A stretch of 64,000 bases of DNA from Pedobacter sp. R20-19 (GCF_000708265.2 NZ_JCKI01000005.1:372001-436000), one strand, 5' to 3'; positions 1 through 8,263 are shown, counted from the first letter of the stretch. Numbers and translations: made by a program. Notes: a model not told the origin generated them from the letters alone.

Positions 1-263
1 TGACCAGTGATCGGTGAATTCTGACTTCTTGCCGGAATGAAAAACTTTCCTCCGTTAGGGAATAATGAGTGTGATTGATTATCGTAACCATTAAATGATC
101 GGTAACGGTATAATACACTGATGCTATTTCGATTATAATAAGGTGTGATCCCCATAAAACAGCCACAGATATCACAAGCAAAGACGTTGCTACTAATAAG
201 TAGAAACAACATAATAATTAGCCACTTACGATTCGCTATATAATTTGTTTTTAATAAACTCAT
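1..263 (-). CDS. exported CDICGC-motif protein, N-terminal part (runs off window)
   Basis: The minus-strand frame is open from an ATG at 263 to the window edge (87 codons seen). Residues 1-29 form a signal peptide (basic KTNYIANRK, then a hydrophobic stretch ending NVFA), followed by CDICGC at residues 30-35 and GITPYYN, with aromatic, strand-like sequence after it. The start overlaps the 3' end of the di-heme gene by 38 bases; a later ATG at 212 would lose the basic part of the signal peptide. I recall similar CDICGC proteins as uncharacterised outer-membrane or transporter-like proteins in Bacteroidota. Its place as last visible gene of the MbnP/MbnH-type operon suggests a role in metal handling, which is inference. 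The C-terminus is not visible. Confidence 0.65.
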   Translation of the reverse strand, partial: MSLLKTNYIANRKWLIIMLFLLISSNVFACDICGCFMGITPYYNRNSISVLYRYRSFNGYDNQSHSLFPNGGKFFIPARSQNSPITG

Positions 264-1263
264 TGTCTGTTAAGGTTTTTAAAAAAGCTTTAATTTGTGT
301 GCGTTCTACACTATTTAATTGAATGCCATTTTTAAGTGATGGATCTAAATTTTTGTTTGCTTTAACGCCAGAATCATAATGTTCTAGCACTTCGTCAAGG
401 CTGTAGAAACGACCATCATGCATATATGGACCAGTATATTCGATGTTTCTTAAACTCGGTATTCTGAATGTTCCAAAATCAGCCTGCACACCTGTGATAT
501 GAGAACGACCTTCGTCTGAGCTAACTAAATCAAGTCCGTTATTTCGGTAAGAAAAATCTGTGAAAAATGGTTCAGCATGGCAGGAACTACATTTCTCCCG
601 AAAAATATTATAACCAGATTGTTCCTCTTCGGTAAATGAAACACCAGCGTCTTTACGGATAACCTGATCATACTTCGAATTTCCCGAAACCAATACACCA
701 GTAAACTGTGTGAGTGATTTTAGTAGCAATTGAGAATTGATCTCCTCCGTACCAAAAGCCCGTTTAAACATATCTGGATAGGGTGAGGTACTTTTCAAAA
801 AAGTAATGATGGTTTGAATATCAGCACCCATTTCACAGGCATCTGTAATGGCATTTAATGGTGATGTTTCCAGGTTTTTCACTCCACCATCCCAAAAGAA
901 TGCTTTTTGCCATGCCAGATTGAAAAGGGGTGGAGCGTTTCGTTTTCCCTGGCAGTTGTTTACACCATGACTTACTTTATGATCAAGATTTGCAAAAGCG
1001 GCAAATTGCTGATGGCAACTGCCGCATGACACACTTTTGTCTGCAGATAACCTGGTATCATAAAATAATTTTTTACCCAAAGCAAAGCCAGCGTTACTCA
1101 GTTTATTTTGTTCGAATTGGTATGCCGGGGTAGGAAAATTTGCAGGAATAGAAAATGTTATTGGTTTTTCTTCTGGCTTAATTTCTTCCTGGTTTTTACT
1201 ACAGGCATACATCAACGCAATACTTAAAGTAAGTACTGCGAAGACAACTATTTTCTTAACCAT
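226..1263 (-). CDS. MbnH/MauG-type di-heme cytochrome c peroxidase family lipoprotein
   Basis: 345 aa, envelope protein. The signal peptide ends in a lipobox with Cys21 (LMYAC), so it is probably a lipoprotein. Two c-type heme motifs are visible: CGSCH at residues 80-84 and CSSCH at 225-229, the arrangement of the bacterial CcpA/MauG family. The start codon overlaps the stop of the upstream MbnP-like gene by one base (TAATG), implying translational coupling. In characterised pairs MbnH oxidises a tryptophan of MbnP to kynurenine, giving a copper-binding site. Because of this neighbour I prefer an MbnH-like role over detoxification of peroxide. Family assignment is firm; the exact substrate is inferred. 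Confidence 0.85.
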   Translation of the reverse strand: MVKKIVVFAVLTLSIALMYACSKNQEEIKPEEKPITFSIPANFPTPAYQFEQNKLSNAGFALGKKLFYDTRLSADKSVSCGSCHQQFAAFANLDHKVSHGVNNCQGKRNAPPLFNLAWQKAFFWDGGVKNLETSPLNAITDACEMGADIQTIITFLKSTSPYPDMFKRAFGTEEINSQLLLKSLTQFTGVLVSGNSKYDQVIRKDAGVSFTEEEQSGYNIFREKCSSCHAEPFFTDFSYRNNGLDLVSSDEGRSHITGVQADFGTFRIPSLRNIEYTGPYMHDGRFYSLDEVLEHYDSGVKANKNLDPSLKNGIQLNSVERTQIKAFLKTLTDNEFIKNKLYSES

Positions 1264-2033
1264 TAATTATGAATATGATCTAAGCGGAATAAACCTTTTG
1301 CATAGTTGTTGGCTACAATAACTGAATTGGCTCCACCCATAGTGAAATTTAAGGTAGCAAAACTAACATCAGTTGTACCAGTAAAGAGTGCAGCGGCATT
1401 TACGATGAAGTGCATATCTGGTTTTGAATCTGTTCTGATTCTTAGTGGGTTGGCACCGTTAATTTCAGTTGAGTAGGTTCTGATTGTATTATTAGGATCT
1501 ACCACACCACCTATATGAAAAGTTAAAGCCTGATTTGCGGCTGTAGACTGCGGAGATGTACCTTCTAGTTTAACAAATATATAGCCACTGTTCCAGGTCC
1601 AGAACATGCCATTTATTGGATCTAAAGCACCAGTTTGAGCACCTGCAAAATTACGTGCGTAGTCTACACCGATGGTATATTCAATTTTAGTATAATCACC
1701 CGTTGGAATATCGCCTACGGTAATTAATTTTGATGCTGGTTTTGATTCATCAATTAAAAAATAACTTTCTGGAACCAGGTAAGTTGTTCCATCTGCTTTG
1801 CTTAATTTAACGTTACTCACATAATATTTGAATACATTGATTTTAAAATCTTCGCCTTTAGCATTTTTATAAGTTGTAGTATTTAAATTCAGGGCTACTC
1901 CGTTTACCTGGTGTTCGAATTCTAAAGTGAAACTGGATTTTGTATCGGTTGCGGTTTCATCTGCATCTTTTTTACATGATGAAAGGAATATAATAGGGCA
2001 TAAAAATGCCAAGAAGTATGTCGAAATTTTCAT
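1263..2033 (-). CDS. MbnP-like copper-binding lipoprotein
   Basis: 256 aa. It has a lipoprotein signal (LSSC, Cys20) and then a beta-rich domain with the features of the MbnP family: FEHQVNG near the start of the mature protein, KYYVSNVKL, the Trp-rich WTWNSGYIFVKLEG segment, FHIGG, and MHFIVNAAALF near the end. MbnP proteins are periplasmic or surface copper binders partnered by MbnH, the next gene, whose ATG overlaps this stop codon. No methanobactin precursor or TonB receptor gene is visible here, so this is the stand-alone pair. Which Trp might be modified cannot be told without an alignment. Confidence 0.8.
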   Translation of the reverse strand: MKISTYFLAFLCPIIFLSSCKKDADETATDTKSSFTLEFEHQVNGVALNLNTTTYKNAKGEDFKINVFKYYVSNVKLSKADGTTYLVPESYFLIDESKPASKLITVGDIPTGDYTKIEYTIGVDYARNFAGAQTGALDPINGMFWTWNSGYIFVKLEGTSPQSTAANQALTFHIGGVVDPNNTIRTYSTEINGANPLRIRTDSKPDMHFIVNAAALFTGTTDVSFATLNFTMGGANSVIVANNYAKGLFRLDHIHN

Positions 2034-2088
2034 TTTTGAAAATGGATAAGTAAAATATTTGAAGAAATTCTAATACGGTCGTCATGCT

Positions 2089-2108
2089 GATCCGATAGCT
2101 ATCGGATC
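2089..2108. repeat. 20-bp perfect palindrome in a repeat fragment
   Basis: GATCCGATAGCTATCGGATC reads the same on both strands. It follows GTCATGCT, the opening of a dispersed Bacteroidota intergenic repeat. It lies between the CDGQC-motif gene and the MbnP-like gene and has no T-run, so it is not a standard terminator. Confidence 0.6.
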
Positions 2109-2138
2109 AAGGTAACGATCGCAAGAAACAAGATTTAC

Positions 2139-2510
2139 TTAAACCGTTTTCGGCGGATGGAAAATAGAAATAGAAAGATCTTTTATTGGTTTTTCAAGAT
2201 AAAGACTTTCAGATTTGATTATGAAATAGGGAATGTGATGATTGATTGCTAAAACCCGAAACTCTGGATCGGCCTCTATTATTCTTTTCAGCGTTTCCTG
2301 AGTTTGTTTGTTCTTGCCATCTAAATCTTTTAGTTTTTTAGCTAAGAAACATTGTCCGTCGCAATGTAGTTCAGGGTGGGCTTTATTAATACAAAATACA
2401 GAGGTAATGTATTCCTTATTCATTTGATAGCCTGAATAAACGATCAACTGCATATAGCAATTTGATATGGTACAGATTACCAGAAAAAATATAAGGGCTT
2501 TTTTAAACAT
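2139..2510 (-). CDS. small membrane-anchored protein with CDGQC motif
   Basis: 123 aa from the ATG at 2510. A longer reading to 2534 would overlap the promoter and is rejected. Residues 3-20 are hydrophobic (signal or anchor), followed by a conserved-looking HCDGQCFLAKKLKD segment with a Cys-x3-Cys pair, and a C-terminal part predicted outside the cytoplasm. Similar short proteins occur in Bacteroidota near copper and TonB genes, but I do not know a named function. It is the first gene of the minus-strand operon leading to the MbnP/MbnH-like pair, so a metal-binding or delivery role is a reasonable guess only. The gap of about 105 bases to the next gene holds the palindrome at 2089-2108. Confidence 0.7.
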   Translation of the reverse strand: MFKKALIFFLVICTISNCYMQLIVYSGYQMNKEYITSVFCINKAHPELHCDGQCFLAKKLKDLDGKNKQTQETLKRIIEADPEFRVLAINHHIPYFIIKSESLYLEKPIKDLSISIFHPPKTV

Positions 2511-2523
2511 TGTACTTCGATTG

Positions 2524-2553
2524 CAAATGTACAAACGAAATTGAGGTTAGCAA
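2524..2553 (-). promoter_or_regulatory. Bacteroidota-type promoter of the CDGQC/MbnP/MbnH-like operon
   Basis: On the minus strand, TTG at 2553-2551 and TACATTTG at 2531-2524 are separated by 19 bases, matching the TTG / TAnnTTTG consensus of the Bacteroidota primary sigma factor. The ATG at 2510 lies 13 bases beyond the -7 box, so the leader is very short. Confidence 0.7.
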
Positions 2554-2584
2554 AGAAAAAGTTAAATAGGATTTTTTGGATAGG

Positions 2585-2675
2585 CCCTGAAATAAATTCA
2601 GGGTGACGAATCTTGAAATCTATATTTATTAAAAATTTCTTTGTGCGTCCTACTGAACTTGATTCAGCATCTTAT
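2585..2675. repeat. two small inverted repeats of dispersed intergenic families
   Basis: 2585-2603 is CCCTGAA/TTCAGGG around ATAAA. 2653-2667 is CTGAA/TTCAG inside a 30-base stretch (2646-2675) that matches 61633-61662 at 27 of 30 positions by eye. The region is non-coding and lies beyond the pgm terminator. Confidence 0.55.
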
Positions 2676-2676
2676 T

Positions 2677-2711
2677 AAAAAAACCACAGATGAAAACATC
2701 ACCTGTGGTTT
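2677..2711 (-). terminator. rho-independent terminator of the phosphoglucomutase gene
   Basis: AAACCACAG and CTGTGGTTT pair as a 9-bp stem. On the minus strand it is followed by a run of seven T (A-run 2677-2683). It lies just after the pgm stop codon. Confidence 0.85.
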
Positions 2712-2738
2712 TTATTTTTAGATGTGAGCAACTATCTC

Positions 2739-4475
2739 TTATGCCTGCAAATCAGCCATCACAGCTTTAATTTTATCTCCTAATTCTTCATTTACTTTAG
2801 GGAAATCAGTTCGATCGGCCAATGGCGCATTCACACTGCAATAGAATTTTATTTTTGGTTCTGTACCACTCGGACGGGCAGATACAATACTTCCATCTTC
2901 TGTAATAAACTGTAAAACATCAGAAGTAGGATAATCCAATTTGCTTACTTTTCCAGTTACTAGATCAGTTTCCTGGCTTAATTCGTAATCCTTTAATACA
3001 GAAACTTTAGAACCACCTAACGTAGCAGGCGGATTCTCTCTGAATTTCACCATCATGGCTTTGATTTCTTCAGCGCCGGTTTTGCCTTTTTTGGTCAGCG
3101 ACACTAAATCTTCTTTATACAAACCATATTCTACATACATATCCAACAAGGCATTGTATAAGCTGGCACCTTTATCTTTATAGTAAGCAGTCATTTCAGA
3201 AATGAAAGCAGCGGAAACAACGGCATCTTTATCACGAACTAAATCGCCGATCAAGTAGCCATAACTTTCCTCACCACCACCAATAAAGTATTTTTTTCCT
3301 TCCAGTTCAGTCATTACCTGACCAATGTATTTAAACCCGGTTAGTGTATTATAATAAGTAACATCTTTTTTCTTTGCAATTTCTTCAATCAGGTTAGAAG
3401 TTACAATTGTTTTTACAATGAATTGGTTGCCATCTAATTTACCAGCTTCCTGCCATGCAGTTAAAAGGTAATTGATTAATAAACTGCCCGTTTGGTTCCC
3501 GTTTAATAAAACCCATTCACCATCATTGTCTTTCACCGCAATACCTACGCGATCTGCATCAGGATCTGTCGCTAACACTAAATCGGCATCTATTTCTTTT
3601 GCCTTATTCATGGCTAAAGTTAAAGCGTCTTTTTCCTCAGGATTTGGATAAACTACCGTTGGAAAATTTCCGTCTGGTTTACTCTGCTCTTCCACAATAG
3701 TTACATTGGTAAAACCAAATTGCTCGAGTGCTTTAGGTACCAAAGTAATTCCAGTACCATGGATAGGAGAATAAACAATTTTTAAGTCATGTTGTCTTTT
3801 AATGGCTTCAGGAGAAATAGATAGTGCAGTGATACCATCTAAATATAATTTATCTACCGCTTCTCCAATTAATTCAATGTTCGCGTCAACACGATCAAAC
3901 TTCACTTCATCAATGCTGCTGATTTTATTTACTTCATCAATCACCAATTTATCATCAGGAGAAGTGAACTGACCGCCATCAGCCCCGTATGCTTTATAGC
4001 CATTATATTCTTTTGGATTATGCGAGGCCGTTAACATCACACCACTTTTACAACCGAAATGACGCACTGCGAAAGAAAGTTCAGGAGTAGGTCTTAATTC
4101 TTCAAAAAAGTAAACATAAATACCATTAGCAGAAAAAACATCAGCCGTAATTTTGGCAAAATAATCAGAATTATTGCGGCTATCGTGTGCAATGGCAACA
4201 CTGATTTTTTCACCAGGATATTTGTTGTTGAGGTAATTGGCTAAACCCTGAGTGGCAGTACCGATAGTATATTTATTTATTCGGTTAGAGCCTGCACCCA
4301 TAATTCCGCGTAAACCACCAGTTCCAAATTCTAAACTTTTATAAAATGAATCAATAAGTTCTGTTGTTGCATTTTGATCAACTAAGGTTTGTATTTCTGC
4401 CTTTGTTTTCTCGTCGTAATTACCGCCTAACCATTGGTTAATGGTGGCTTGTGTAGATTGGTCAATTGCTTGCAT
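2739..4475 (-). CDS. phosphoglucomutase/phosphomannomutase (alpha-D-phosphohexomutase family)
   Basis: 578 aa, cytoplasmic, full length for the large PgcA-like branch. It interconverts hexose-1-phosphate and hexose-6-phosphate through a phosphoserine. Visible motifs in order: TASHNPK with the phospho-accepting Ser151, the metal loop DPDADR (304-309), the sugar-binding loop GEESYG (401-406), and the phosphate-binding RPSGTEPK near residue 545. All four are intact. It stands alone, with its own terminator, divergent from lysC. It could process glucose-1-phosphate of the alpha form; the beta form made by maltose phosphorylase at 42.7 kb needs the separate beta-phosphoglucomutase gene. The choice between glucose and mannose substrate cannot be read from the motifs. 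Confidence 0.93.
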   Translation of the reverse strand: MQAIDQSTQATINQWLGGNYDEKTKAEIQTLVDQNATTELIDSFYKSLEFGTGGLRGIMGAGSNRINKYTIGTATQGLANYLNNKYPGEKISVAIAHDSRNNSDYFAKITADVFSANGIYVYFFEELRPTPELSFAVRHFGCKSGVMLTASHNPKEYNGYKAYGADGGQFTSPDDKLVIDEVNKISSIDEVKFDRVDANIELIGEAVDKLYLDGITALSISPEAIKRQHDLKIVYSPIHGTGITLVPKALEQFGFTNVTIVEEQSKPDGNFPTVVYPNPEEKDALTLAMNKAKEIDADLVLATDPDADRVGIAVKDNDGEWVLLNGNQTGSLLINYLLTAWQEAGKLDGNQFIVKTIVTSNLIEEIAKKKDVTYYNTLTGFKYIGQVMTELEGKKYFIGGGEESYGYLIGDLVRDKDAVVSAAFISEMTAYYKDKGASLYNALLDMYVEYGLYKEDLVSLTKKGKTGAEEIKAMMVKFRENPPATLGGSKVSVLKDYELSQETDLVTGKVSKLDYPTSDVLQFITEDGSIVSARPSGTEPKIKFYCSVNAPLADRTDFPKVNEELGDKIKAVMADLQA

Positions 4476-4738
4476 TGAGCTTTTTTTTAATTAAATATCT
4501 GGTGTTGAACAAAATTTCATCATTGAAGTTTGGTCGAAATTCATTTATTTCGATTTATCCAAATTTTATTTTGTTGAGGATGTTGCTTTTAAGCTTGTTT
4601 TGCTTATTTTCACGCCCCGATACAATAATAAAGAAATTCCGGTATTAAAGTAAAATCATCTTGACTTTTTCACAATTCTAAAGGAATTATGTAAAGTTTT
4701 GGCAGTTTTTATCACAGTTAATATAATAATTTAAGTAG

Positions 4739-6052
4739 ATGAAAATATTAAAATTTGGGGGTACATCTGTTGGTAGCCCCGAGCGCATGACCAAGTTATT
4801 GGATATTATTAATCCAAATGAAGAACAGATTGTAGTGTTATCAGCCGTTTCTGGAACTACAAATAGTTTAGTTGAAATTTCTAATTATTTTTTAGCTGGA
4901 GATAAGAAGAACGGAAGTACTGCAGTAGAAAATTTATATCAAAAATATAAGGATTTTGTAATTGAACTTTTGCCTGCTGCTGATTTTCAGGAAATGGGAA
5001 ATGAGGTGATTGATTATCATTTTAGTTTCTTAGCCGTTTTAACCAATGATATTTTTACCCCAATTGAGGAAAAAGTAGTTTTGGCACAAGGCGAACTATT
5101 GTCTACCACTTTATATCACATTTATTTAAAGTCAATTGGAATTGAGTCTGTGTTGTTACCAGCTTTAGATTTTATGAAAACTGATGAAGACAATGAGCCT
5201 GATATTCCATTTACTACAAAGCATTTAACCCCGCTTTTAGAACAACATAAAGGGAATAAACTATTCATCACGCAAGGATTCATTTGCCGCAATAGCTTTG
5301 GTGAAGTAGATAATTTACGTCGTGGTGGTAGCGACTATACTGCTTCTTTACTTGGCGCTGCAATTTTAGCAGAAGAAGTTCAAATCTGGACAGACATTGA
5401 CGGGATGCACAACAATGATCCTCGGGTGGTAAAAGGAACGAAGCCAATTGCGCAATTGTCTTTCGATGAGGCGGCTGAATTAGCTTATTTTGGTGCGAAA
5501 ATTTTGCATCCGCAATCTGTGTTCCCTGCACAGAAGTATAAAATTCCTGTTCGTTTATTAAACACGATGGAGCCATCGGCTGCCGGAACATTGATTACGC
5601 ATAATAGTGAAAAGGGAAAGATCAAATCCATTGCTGCAAAAGATGGTATTACTGCCATTCGTATTCAATCGAGCCGTATGTTATTGGCTTATGGTTTCCT
5701 TCGACGTGTTTTTGAAGTATTTGAACGCTATAAAACGCCAATCGATATGATTACGACTTCTGAGGTTGCCGTTTCTTTAACCATTGATGAAATCGGAAAT
5801 CTTCCAAAGATTATTGAGGAACTGGAAAGTTTCGGAACAGTTGAAGTAGATATCAACCACAGTATTGTTTGTGTGGTAGGTGATTTTGGTTCAGAAAAAC
5901 ATGGTTTCGCCAGCAGGGTTTTAGAAGGTTTAAAGCATATTCCAATCCGGATGATTTCTTATGGCGGGAGCAATTACAATGTGTCTTTACTTATCCTGAG
6001 TGAATATAAAACCGAAGCACTAAGAAGCTTACATAATAGATTATTCGAATAG
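4739..6052 (+). CDS. lysC: aspartate kinase (monofunctional aspartokinase)
   Basis: 437 aa. It phosphorylates aspartate, the first step toward lysine, threonine, methionine and diaminopimelate. The N-terminal kinase domain opens with KFGGTSVGSPE (residues 4-14), followed by SAVSGTTN and the later RRGGSDYTASLLGA and DIDGMHNNDPR substrate and nucleotide loops. From about residue 295 two ACT regulatory domains follow (IRIQSSRMLLAYGFLRRVFE and the IVCVVGDFG segment), so feedback inhibition by an end product is expected. The 3' end overlaps a convergent small membrane gene by 12 bases, and lysA follows on the same strand about 320 bases later, consistent with lysine/DAP supply. The start ATG at 4739 puts the GGTS loop at the usual place. 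Confidence 0.93.
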   Translation: MKILKFGGTSVGSPERMTKLLDIINPNEEQIVVLSAVSGTTNSLVEISNYFLAGDKKNGSTAVENLYQKYKDFVIELLPAADFQEMGNEVIDYHFSFLAVLTNDIFTPIEEKVVLAQGELLSTTLYHIYLKSIGIESVLLPALDFMKTDEDNEPDIPFTTKHLTPLLEQHKGNKLFITQGFICRNSFGEVDNLRRGGSDYTASLLGAAILAEEVQIWTDIDGMHNNDPRVVKGTKPIAQLSFDEAAELAYFGAKILHPQSVFPAQKYKIPVRLLNTMEPSAAGTLITHNSEKGKIKSIAAKDGITAIRIQSSRMLLAYGFLRRVFEVFERYKTPIDMITTSEVAVSLTIDEIGNLPKIIEELESFGTVEVDINHSIVCVVGDFGSEKHGFASRVLEGLKHIPIRMISYGGSNYNVSLLILSEYKTEALRSLHNRLFE

Positions 6053-6205
6053 AAGGTAGAGTGCGCCAATGATGACCAAAAGGCCAAGTAAGATGTGCAG
6101 CGCTAAAAAGCTTTTCGGAAGTAAATCATTCTTGTATTTTTTATAGGAATTGAATAATCCCAGTGAAATGATGAGTAAAATAAATGTAGCGGCTACAATC
6201 TTCAT
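6041..6205 (-). CDS. small two-TM membrane protein (54 aa), coupled to upstream small gene
   Basis: The frame runs from ATG at 6205 to TAA at 6043-6041. The product has two hydrophobic helices (VAATFILLIISLGLF and LALHILLGLLVIIGALYLL) joined by a lysine-rich loop, YKKYKNDLLPKS. Its ATG overlaps the TGA of the upstream small gene as ATGA, and its own last codons overlap the end of lysC on the other strand. Two overlapping, hydrophobic, same-strand ORFs are unlikely by chance, so I regard it as real. I recognise no family; both ends of the loop suggest a hairpin of helices in the inner membrane. Confidence 0.6.
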   Translation of the reverse strand: MKIVAATFILLIISLGLFNSYKKYKNDLLPKSFLALHILLGLLVIIGALYLLFE

Positions 6206-6372
6206 TTTTTAATAAATAATAGAAACAGTACAATCAGGAGCAATACGATAGTAAATCGGATTTTTCCATTGTATTGTTTTTGGGTAATTCTTCCGTGCTT
6301 TAAATCGAGGTAATTACCTAAGTATACCAGCCCAAAGAATAAAATTAAAATTATAATAAGGAATTTGAACAT
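6202..6372 (-). CDS. small two-TM membrane protein (56 aa)
   Basis: From ATG at 6372 (MFKFLIIILILFF...) to TGA at 6204-6202. A longer reading (67 aa) would start inside lysA and lacks merit. Two hydrophobic helices (residues about 2-18 and 36-53) flank a polar loop, NYLDLKHGRITQKQYNGKIR, giving a helix-loop-helix membrane hairpin. It is divergent from lysA, and the two ATG codons overlap within the palindrome GAACATGTTC at 6367-6376. It is followed by the 54-aa gene with a 4-base overlap. Function unknown; the pair may act together. Confidence 0.55.
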   Translation of the reverse strand: MFKFLIIILILFFGLVYLGNYLDLKHGRITQKQYNGKIRFTIVLLLIVLFLLFIKK

Positions 6373-7537
6373 GTTCGTCGATAAAGATATATCAAAGTTT
6401 AACAATATAGAAACCCCTTTTTACTATTACGATACGGATTTACTGCAAAAAACTCTTCGTACTTGTGCAGAAGCAGCGGCTCCGTATCAATTTCATATCC
6501 ACTATGCCTTGAAAGCAAACTTCAATGCTGTTCTGCTGGAGGAGATTAAAGGCATTGGTTTCGGTGCAGATTGTGTGAGTGCCGGAGAGGTTAGAAGGGC
6601 AGTAGAAGTAGGTTTCGACCATCAGAAAATCGTTTTTGCTGGAGTAGGTAAATCCGATAAAGAAATTAACGAAGCCCTGGATCTGGATATTTTTTGCTTT
6701 AATGTAGAATCTATTCAGGAACTTGAAGTGCTGAACGAATTGGCTGCTGCAAAAGGAAAAGTTGCTCAGGTTGCCATTCGGATTAATCCAAATGTTGATG
6801 CACATACGCACCACAACATCACCACAGGTTTAGATGAAAATAAATTTGGAATTAATTCCTGGGATTTACCGGAATGTGCCGAAACTTTGAAAGCATCTGC
6901 AAACCTGAAATTTATTGGAATCCACTTCCACATTGGTTCTCAGATAACCAACCTCGATGTATACAAAAACCTGTGTGTTCGGGTGAATGAATTTGCCAGC
7001 TGGTTTGAGGATAAAGGTTTTACAGTTAAAGTTTTAAACGTAGGTGGAGGTTTAGGTATCGACTATTATCATCCAGATCATCAAATCCCTGATTTTCAGT
7101 CATACTTTAAAATATTCAATGAATTTTTAGACGTTAAAGCCGGACAGGAAGTTCATTTTGAACTGGGAAGAGCGCTCGTCGGACAAACTGGATCACTTAT
7201 TACAAGGGCCTTATATATCAAAAATGGGAAGAAGAAAAACTTTGTGGTTTTGGATGCAGGCATGACCGAATTGATGCGTCCGGCACTGTATCAGGCATAC
7301 CATAAAATTCAAAATTTATCTCAAATCTCCAATCTTCAATCTCAGACCCCAGTTAAATATGACATCGTAGGGCCAATCTGCGAAAGCACAGATTGTTTTG
7401 GCAAAGAAGTAGAACAGCCTGAATCTTTCAGGGGTGATATTTTTGCTATCCGCAGTGCTGGTGCATATGGAGAAGTGATGGCTTCAAAATATAATCTTAG
7501 AGATGCAATAAGATCTGTTTACAGTAGTGAAATATAA
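6371..7537 (+). CDS. lysA: diaminopimelate decarboxylase
   Basis: 388 aa from ATG 6371 (a TTG two codons earlier is possible; AAGGAA stands about ten bases upstream of the ATG). A PLP enzyme of the alanine racemase/ODC group III fold that turns meso-diaminopimelate into lysine. HYALKAN carries the PLP lysine, Lys48. The PLP phosphate loop GGGLGIDY, the ELGR segment, and the C-terminal sheet with CESTDCFGK and RSAGAYGEVMASKYN (active-site Cys and Tyr contributed across the dimer) are all present. Shorter than the 410-420 aa common in other phyla but normal for Bacteroidota. It lies downstream of lysC on the same strand and ends at a strong hairpin terminator. Confidence 0.93.
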   Translation: MFVDKDISKFNNIETPFYYYDTDLLQKTLRTCAEAAAPYQFHIHYALKANFNAVLLEEIKGIGFGADCVSAGEVRRAVEVGFDHQKIVFAGVGKSDKEINEALDLDIFCFNVESIQELEVLNELAAAKGKVAQVAIRINPNVDAHTHHNITTGLDENKFGINSWDLPECAETLKASANLKFIGIHFHIGSQITNLDVYKNLCVRVNEFASWFEDKGFTVKVLNVGGGLGIDYYHPDHQIPDFQSYFKIFNEFLDVKAGQEVHFELGRALVGQTGSLITRALYIKNGKKKNFVVLDAGMTELMRPALYQAYHKIQNLSQISNLQSQTPVKYDIVGPICESTDCFGKEVEQPESFRGDIFAIRSAGAYGEVMASKYNLRDAIRSVYSSEI

Positions 7538-7559
7538 TAATTATACTAATTCTACATTG

Positions 7560-7597
7560 CGAAGCAATCTATCTTATTAACAAGATAGATTGCTTCG
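7560..7597. terminator. bidirectional hairpin terminator between lysA and a convergent gene
   Basis: A 16-bp perfect stem (7560-7575 with 7582-7597) has the 6-base loop ATTAAC. The genes on both sides converge on it. The stem includes CGAAGCAATCT, also found in dispersed repeats at 48.6 and 61.7 kb, so it may derive from a repeat. Confidence 0.8.
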
Positions 7598-7618
7598 TAT
7601 TTAATAACGACATATCAA

Positions 7619-7831
7619 TTATTTCCTCTTCGACGTCACAAATACAATTACTCCGGCAACCAAAATAATGCCGCCGGCGTAAGGTGGCCAGTTTACAGAC
7701 TTTTCACGGTCAGCAGAGATTTGAATTGGACCAGCATCTACTATTTTTTCTTTCTTAGTATAGGAGAAGCCAGTCCAGATGAGCATCGCGATGCCAGCAA
7801 TAATTAATACGAGTCCTACAGTTCTGTTCAT
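7619..7831 (-). CDS. small two-TM membrane protein (70 aa)
   Basis: 70 aa with helices at residues about 4-22 (VGLVLIIAGIAMLIWTGFSY) and 51-66 (YAGGIILVAGVIVFVTS), ending in a positively charged SKRK tail. Between them lies a conserved-looking extracytoplasmic segment, KKEKIVDAGPIQISADREKS. The layout resembles short DUF3185-like proteins common in Bacteroidota, but I cannot confirm the family. It converges with lysA and lies about 50 bases downstream of the SRPBCC gene on the same strand. No function can be assigned. Confidence 0.7.
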   Translation of the reverse strand: MNRTVGLVLIIAGIAMLIWTGFSYTKKEKIVDAGPIQISADREKSVNWPPYAGGIILVAGVIVFVTSKRK

Positions 7832-7879
7832 GCTTTTGTCTTTAGTTTAAAATCTAAACAGCGAGGCAAAGTTTATGTT

Positions 7880-8257
7880 TTATTCATCAAAGAAATCGAC
7901 CAGACCACCGATAAAATATTCTTCAATGCCTTCTGTAAAATCTTTATAATCCGCTTCAGGGATATTGGTTTGCTTAAACTCTAATGATGTACCTTTTTTA
8001 TCTTCATGGAGTTTGATGGTTACAATAGAAGGTTCAGCGTTTTCGCCAAAATACCATTGTTGTACAATTTTTTTATTGGTTTCAAACTCAAGGTTTTTAC
8101 CTACAATATCACCATCCCAAAAAGAAAATTCGGTATCTGGTTTTTCTTCAAATTCTACTTCAGCACCCGTCCAGAGTTTAATACTGATGTCTTTTGTAAG
8201 TGCTAAGTATACTTCTTCAGGTGTAGCGGGTAGGTAGGTATATTTTTTATAGTCCAT
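7880..8257 (-). CDS. SRPBCC/AHSA1-like domain protein
   Basis: 125 aa, cytoplasmic. The single domain has the order of the START-like AHSA1 family: an N-terminal strand and helix (YKKYTYLPATPEEVYLALT), KLWTGAEVEFE, SFWDGDIVGKNLEFETNKKIVQQWYFG, an edge strand with VTIKLHED, and a long C-terminal helix, YKDFTEGIEEYFIGGLVDFF. Such proteins form a hydrophobic cavity that binds lipid-like ligands or partners; the name comes from the Hsp90 activator Aha1, but bacterial members rarely have a known ligand. It precedes the small membrane gene on the same strand. Confidence 0.8.
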   Translation of the reverse strand: MDYKKYTYLPATPEEVYLALTKDISIKLWTGAEVEFEEKPDTEFSFWDGDIVGKNLEFETNKKIVQQWYFGENAEPSIVTIKLHEDKKGTSLEFKQTNIPEADYKDFTEGIEEYFIGGLVDFFDE

Positions 8258-8263
8258 TCTGGG

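Noticed and set aside
226..1263. Methylamine dehydrogenase maturation (MauG) or detoxifying peroxidase role
   Set aside because: No mau genes are near, and the overlapping MbnP-like gene gives a better explanation.
2089..2108. Terminator
   Set aside because: Perfect palindrome without loop or T-run; it belongs to a repeat fragment within the operon.
4466..4648. Plus-strand open frame between pgm and lysC
   Set aside because: It begins inside the 5' end of pgm on the other strand, has no recognisable domain, and reads through AT-rich promoter DNA.
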